From the NCBI GenBank assembly GCA_947652805.1, contig CANTEM010000043.1, forward strand, positions 1 to 8,136: a stretch of 8,136 bases of DNA. The letters are read 5' to 3'. Both the position numbers and the translations under genes were made by a program. Under the pieces are notes generated by a model. That model was given only the letters and a program-made list of their open reading frames with translations. It had not been told where the DNA came from and ran no database searches. The stretch's first letter is position 1. Every line of letters begins with the position of its first letter. This document shows, piece after piece, positions 6,474 to 8,136 of the stretch. This DNA is from an uncultured Clostridia bacterium (lineage in GTDB: Bacteria; Bacillota; Clostridia; Oscillospirales; CAG-272).

Positions 6474-6626
6474 ATGGGGCGCCGCCCCATACCCCGCTTA
6501 GCCCTTTTTTGTAAAAAAGAGCTAAGAACCCAAAAAACTTTAAAAAATATTTTTGAAGTTTTTGAGGATTCATAAGGAACTTTTTACCAAAAGTTCCTTA
6601 TGCGGGGCTTCGGGGCAGCGCCCCGC
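6474..6626. repeat. Family 2 palindromic element between parA and parB
   Basis: A non-coding element of about 153 bp with imperfect terminal inverted repeats: GGGGCGCCGCCCC plus ACCCCGC at 6476-6497, and GCGGGGC plus GGGGCAGCGCCCC at 6602-6624. Between the ends lie CTTAGC/GCTAAG with inner T6/A6 (6497-6526), AAAAACTT/AAGTTTTT (6533-6563), and a perfect 14-bp stem CATAAGGAACTTTT with loop TACC (6571-6602). The ends and A+T-rich core suggest a miniature mobile or fold-back element. In the parA-parB transcript it would form strong hairpins that could slow or stop polymerase, or shield RNA ends. It carries no reading frame of note. Confidence 0.8.
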
Positions 6627-6634
6627 TGTATCCC

Positions 6635-7405
6635 TTACAGAACCCGGGAAACCAGTTCCTTTGCAATTTCCATATATGCAAGGGAGCCTTTGGAATATTT
6701 ATCGTGATAGAAAATCGGCTGTCCGAAGCTGGGCGCTTCCGAAAGCTTTACATTGCGTACCACGGGAGTTTTAAACAGCTTGTCTGCGTAATACCGTTTC
6801 AGCTCCGCGAGCACCTGAGTTGAAAGATTCAGCCGTCCGTTATACATAGTGATCAGAATGCCGGTGATGGACAAAAGGGGATTATACAGCTGCTTCACTT
6901 TTTTAATAGAGATCATCAGCTGGGAAAGTCCCTCCAGGGAATAATATTCGCACTGCATGGGAATTACCACGCCGTGGGAACAGGAAAGAGCATTCACAGT
7001 CAGCATACCCAAAGAGGGGGGGCAGTCGGTAAAAACAAAGTCGAAATCCTCGCCCACATCGGCAAGAACGCTGCGCAGGGAATATTCCCGTTTTTCCCGA
7101 TCCAATAGTTCGATTTCAGCGCCTGCAAGATCCATGGTGGCAGGCAGGAGCCAGAGCCTGTCGAATTGGGTGGGTACAATTGCCGCCGCAGGGGAGCAGC
7201 CTCCGAGGAGCGCATCGTACATGGAATAATGCAGGGATTTTTTATTTTGACCAACGCCGCTGGTAGCATTCCCCTGGGGATCCAGATCGGCAAGGAGCAC
7301 GCGGAATCCGAGGCTGGCAACGCAGGCGGCTATATTTACAGCGGAAGTGGTTTTGCCCACACCGCCTTTTTGATTCGCAAATGAGATAATAACAGGTCCG
7401 CCCAC
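6635..7405 (-). CDS. parA: Chromosome-partitioning ATPase ParA (Soj family)
   Basis: Deviant Walker-type ATPase that binds the nucleoid and works with ParB in origin segregation; in Bacillus, Soj also controls DnaA. The 256-residue product is close to the normal Soj length. It shows the P-loop KGGVGKTT at 13-20 with the signature lysine Lys13, the A' motif LLADLDPQGN at 37-46, and DCPPSLG at 127-133 (Walker B region). The C-terminal part has SEAPSFGQPI followed by YDKYSKGS-like sequence, as in other Soj proteins. I chose GTG 7405 because GGAGG lies 7 nt upstream and it gives the usual ParA opening (VIISFANQKGG). The frame continues upstream to 7528, but that would include the promoter and a repeat. 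Transcription is expected from the consensus promoter at 7439-7467, with a leader of about 27 nt. The usual upstream neighbour gidB/noc is absent; a divergent regulator is there instead. Confidence 0.97.
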   Translation of the reverse strand: MGGPVIISFANQKGGVGKTTSAVNIAACVASLGFRVLLADLDPQGNATSGVGQNKKSLHYSMYDALLGGCSPAAAIVPTQFDRLWLLPATMDLAGAEIELLDREKREYSLRSVLADVGEDFDFVFTDCPPSLGMLTVNALSCSHGVVIPMQCEYYSLEGLSQLMISIKKVKQLYNPLLSITGILITMYNGRLNLSTQVLAELKRYYADKLFKTPVVRNVKLSEAPSFGQPIFYHDKYSKGSLAYMEIAKELVSRVL

Positions 7406-7432
7406 TACATATCCTCCGTATATAAATTCATA

Positions 7433-7467
7433 CCTTATATTATAAGGCTGCGGGGGATTTTTGTCAA
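7433..7467 (-). promoter_or_regulatory. Consensus sigma-A promoter of parA with palindrome over the -10
   Basis: On the minus strand TTGACA (7467-7462), a 17-bp spacer (7461-7445) and TATAAT (7444-7439) match the housekeeping consensus in every base. The expected start near 7432 gives a leader of about 27 nt before the GTG at 7405. A perfect 7+1+7 inverted repeat, CCTTATA-N-TATAAGG (7433-7447), covers the -10 box and could be an operator for a repressor. It could also be accidental, since TATAAT itself is nearly symmetrical. Confidence 0.85.
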
Positions 7468-7493
7468 CAGAATTTGATAGGGAATTTGCAGGA

Positions 7494-7521
7494 ACAAAAA
7501 GCCTCCCTTGTGCAAAGGGAG
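7494..7521 (-). terminator. Terminator-like hairpin at the parA-side end of copy B
   Basis: Read on the minus strand: CCTCCCTT, loop TGCAC, AAGGGAGG, then C and five T. It has the shape of an intrinsic terminator and lies upstream of the parA promoter, so it could stop leftward transcripts before they enter parA. Confidence 0.6.
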
Positions 7522-7650
7522 GTGTCATGGCAAAGCCATGACGGAGGGATTGTTATACTGTCATTTTGAAGAATCTGCAAATCGGCAGCGTTCCTTAGAC
7601 AATCCCCCAGCCGGCTCCGCCGGCAGCCCCCTTTACACAAGGGGGCCTTT
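7498..7650. repeat. Family 1 palindromic MITE-like element, copy B
   Basis: Second full copy of the element seen at 1672-1818, filling much of the 380-bp space between parA and the divergent regulator. The left arm has CCTCCCTT/AAGGGAGG (loop GTGCA) and GTCATGGC/GCCATGAC. The right arm has GCCGGC/GCCGGC and GCCCCCTT/AAGGGGGC. GAGGGATTGT is answered by ACAATCCCCC, which still pairs through a G-T. Compared with copy A the inner stems differ in sequence but stay paired, so structure is kept. Outside the element, up to 7785, I see only the promoter-like sequences listed separately. Confidence 0.85.
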
Positions 7651-7653
7651 TTT
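7626..7653 (+). terminator. Terminator-like hairpin at the regulator-side end of copy B
   Basis: Read on the plus strand: GCCCCCTT, loop TACAC, AAGGGGGC, then C and six T. It is a strong intrinsic terminator shape placed upstream of the XRE-family gene, and would block rightward read-through into it. Confidence 0.65.
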
Positions 7654-7710
7654 GTTTGTGCAAGTTTGAAAAAAACTTTTCATTTTCCCCCGTATAGTTC
7701 CTATATTCTC

Positions 7711-7768
7711 TGAATGGATCATTCAATTTTTATTTAAAATTGTGTACACTATTTATGGAAAATACGCT
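7711..7768 (+). promoter_or_regulatory. Candidate promoter and operators of the XRE-family gene
   Basis: Two weak promoter readings are possible: TTCAAT (7722-7727), 17 bp, TACACT (7745-7750); or TTGTGT (7740-7745), 17 bp, TACGCT (7763-7768). The first leaves a leader of about 30 nt. Two inverted repeats fall in the same stretch: TGAATG-GAT-CATTCA (7711-7725) and GTGTACAC (7742-7749). In the first reading they overlap or abut the -35 and -10, as expected for autorepression by a small helix-turn-helix protein. The assignment is by inspection only. Confidence 0.35.
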
Positions 7769-7785
7769 AAATAGCAGGTATTAAC

Positions 7786-8115
7786 ATGGATAATAAAAAA
7801 ATTGGAATAAAAATAAGAGAATGCAGAAAAGCATGTGGATTGGATCAAAGTGAATTGGCAGATAAAGTAGGAATCAGCACAAGATATCTTGGAGATATCG
7901 AACGCGGGGCGAAAATTCCGAAACTGGCAACTTTCATTGATTTGTTAAATGCGATGAATGCATCTGCCGATTATGTTTTAATTGATGAATTAAATAGCGC
8001 TTATAAACTTCAAGCATCGGAACTGGAAAAAACATTAGAAGAACTAGAAATTTCTGATAGAAATTTAGCAATGGATCTTTTAAAAACAATTATTGAGAAT
8101 CTAAAAAGCAGATAA
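7786..8115 (+). CDS. XRE-family helix-turn-helix transcriptional regulator
   Basis: A 109-residue, probably cytoplasmic DNA-binding protein. Residues 6-62 form a Cro/CI-type helix-turn-helix: IGIKIRECRKACGLDQSELADKVGIS-type helices, recognition region STRYLGDIERG at about 31-41, then the KIPKLATFIDLLNAMN helix and ADYVLID. The last 40 residues are charged and probably helical (ASELEKTLEELEISDRNLAMDL), likely a dimerisation part. This size and ending are frequent among small accessory regulators in clostridia. Its target cannot be told, but the inverted repeats in front of it suggest autoregulation. A weak ribosome binding site, CAGGT, lies about 6 nt before ATG 7786. The gene is visibly richer in A+T than the housekeeping genes and is the only plus-strand gene here, both hinting at accessory or transferred origin. 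Confidence 0.9.
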   Translation: MDNKKIGIKIRECRKACGLDQSELADKVGISTRYLGDIERGAKIPKLATFIDLLNAMNASADYVLIDELNSAYKLQASELEKTLEELEISDRNLAMDLLKTIIENLKSR

Positions 8116-8122
8116 AAACAGG

Positions 8123-8136
8123 ACGGAATTTTCCGT
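8123..8136 (+). terminator. Possible terminator hairpin, cut by window end
   Basis: Seven bases after the regulator's stop codon ACGGA, loop ATTT, TCCGT form a short inverted repeat reaching the last base of the window. The bases before it (AGG) could extend the stem if CCT follows. Whether a T run comes next cannot be seen. Confidence 0.35.

Noticed and set aside
5689..6501. 270-codon open frame on the plus strand opposite parB
   Set aside because: It is antisense to an intact ParB with all motifs, shows no protein-family features, and runs into the family 2 repeat.
7406..7528. ParA start at 7528 inside repeat copy B
   Set aside because: It would include the repeat, the consensus promoter and the GGAGG site; GTG 7405 gives the normal ParA length and opening.
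7498..7650. CRISPR array or tRNA-like structure in the hairpin repeats
   Set aside because: There are no regularly spaced direct repeats with unique spacers, and the stems are nested inverted repeats without tRNA arms or a CCA end.

Overview
The window looks like a chromosomal segment of a low-to-medium G+C clostridial Firmicute, plausibly a gut Oscillospirales/Ruminococcaceae-type organism. This is inferred from gene content (Soj/Spo0J-type ParA-ParB next to serS, and cysE linked to cysS), strong GGAGG-type ribosome binding sites, and dispersed hairpin-rich repeats of a kind I remember as common in gut clostridia (memory, not checked). The parA-parB-serS order is typical of the neighbourhood of the replication origin in clostridia, but I see no parS site or DnaA-box cluster here.

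Layout. Eight genes lie on the minus strand and are read from right to left: parA (7405-6635), parB (6420-5548), serS (5509-4223), a 190-residue membrane protein of unknown function (4115-3543), a membrane-anchored MORN-repeat protein (3507-2647), cysE (2573-1851), a zinc-ribbon/CPBP membrane protease-like protein (1592-639), and cysS (642-1, cut by the window edge). One small gene, an A+T-rich XRE-family regulator (7786-8115), lies on the plus strand and diverges from parA. parA has a consensus housekeeping promoter (TTGACA, 17 bp, TATAAT) with a palindrome over its -10 box.

The spaces between genes hold two families of non-coding, palindromic, MITE-like elements. Family 1 has two full copies (1672-1818 and 7498-7650) and a short relic (about 4151-4212). 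Its arms fold into hairpins whose stems differ between copies but stay paired. Family 2 (6474-6626) separates parA from parB and contains four stacked inverted repeats, one a perfect 14-bp stem.

How the genes fit together. parA-parB act in origin segregation. serS, cysE and cysS concern serine and cysteine: CysE activates serine for cysteine synthesis, and SerRS and CysRS charge the two amino acids. The CPBP gene sits inside the classic cysE-cysS pair and overlaps cysS by an ATGA junction, so the two are probably translationally coupled. The 190-aa protein and the MORN protein, 35 bp apart, form a candidate membrane pair of unknown function and are the least explained genes here. I found no RNA genes, CRISPR array or transposase.
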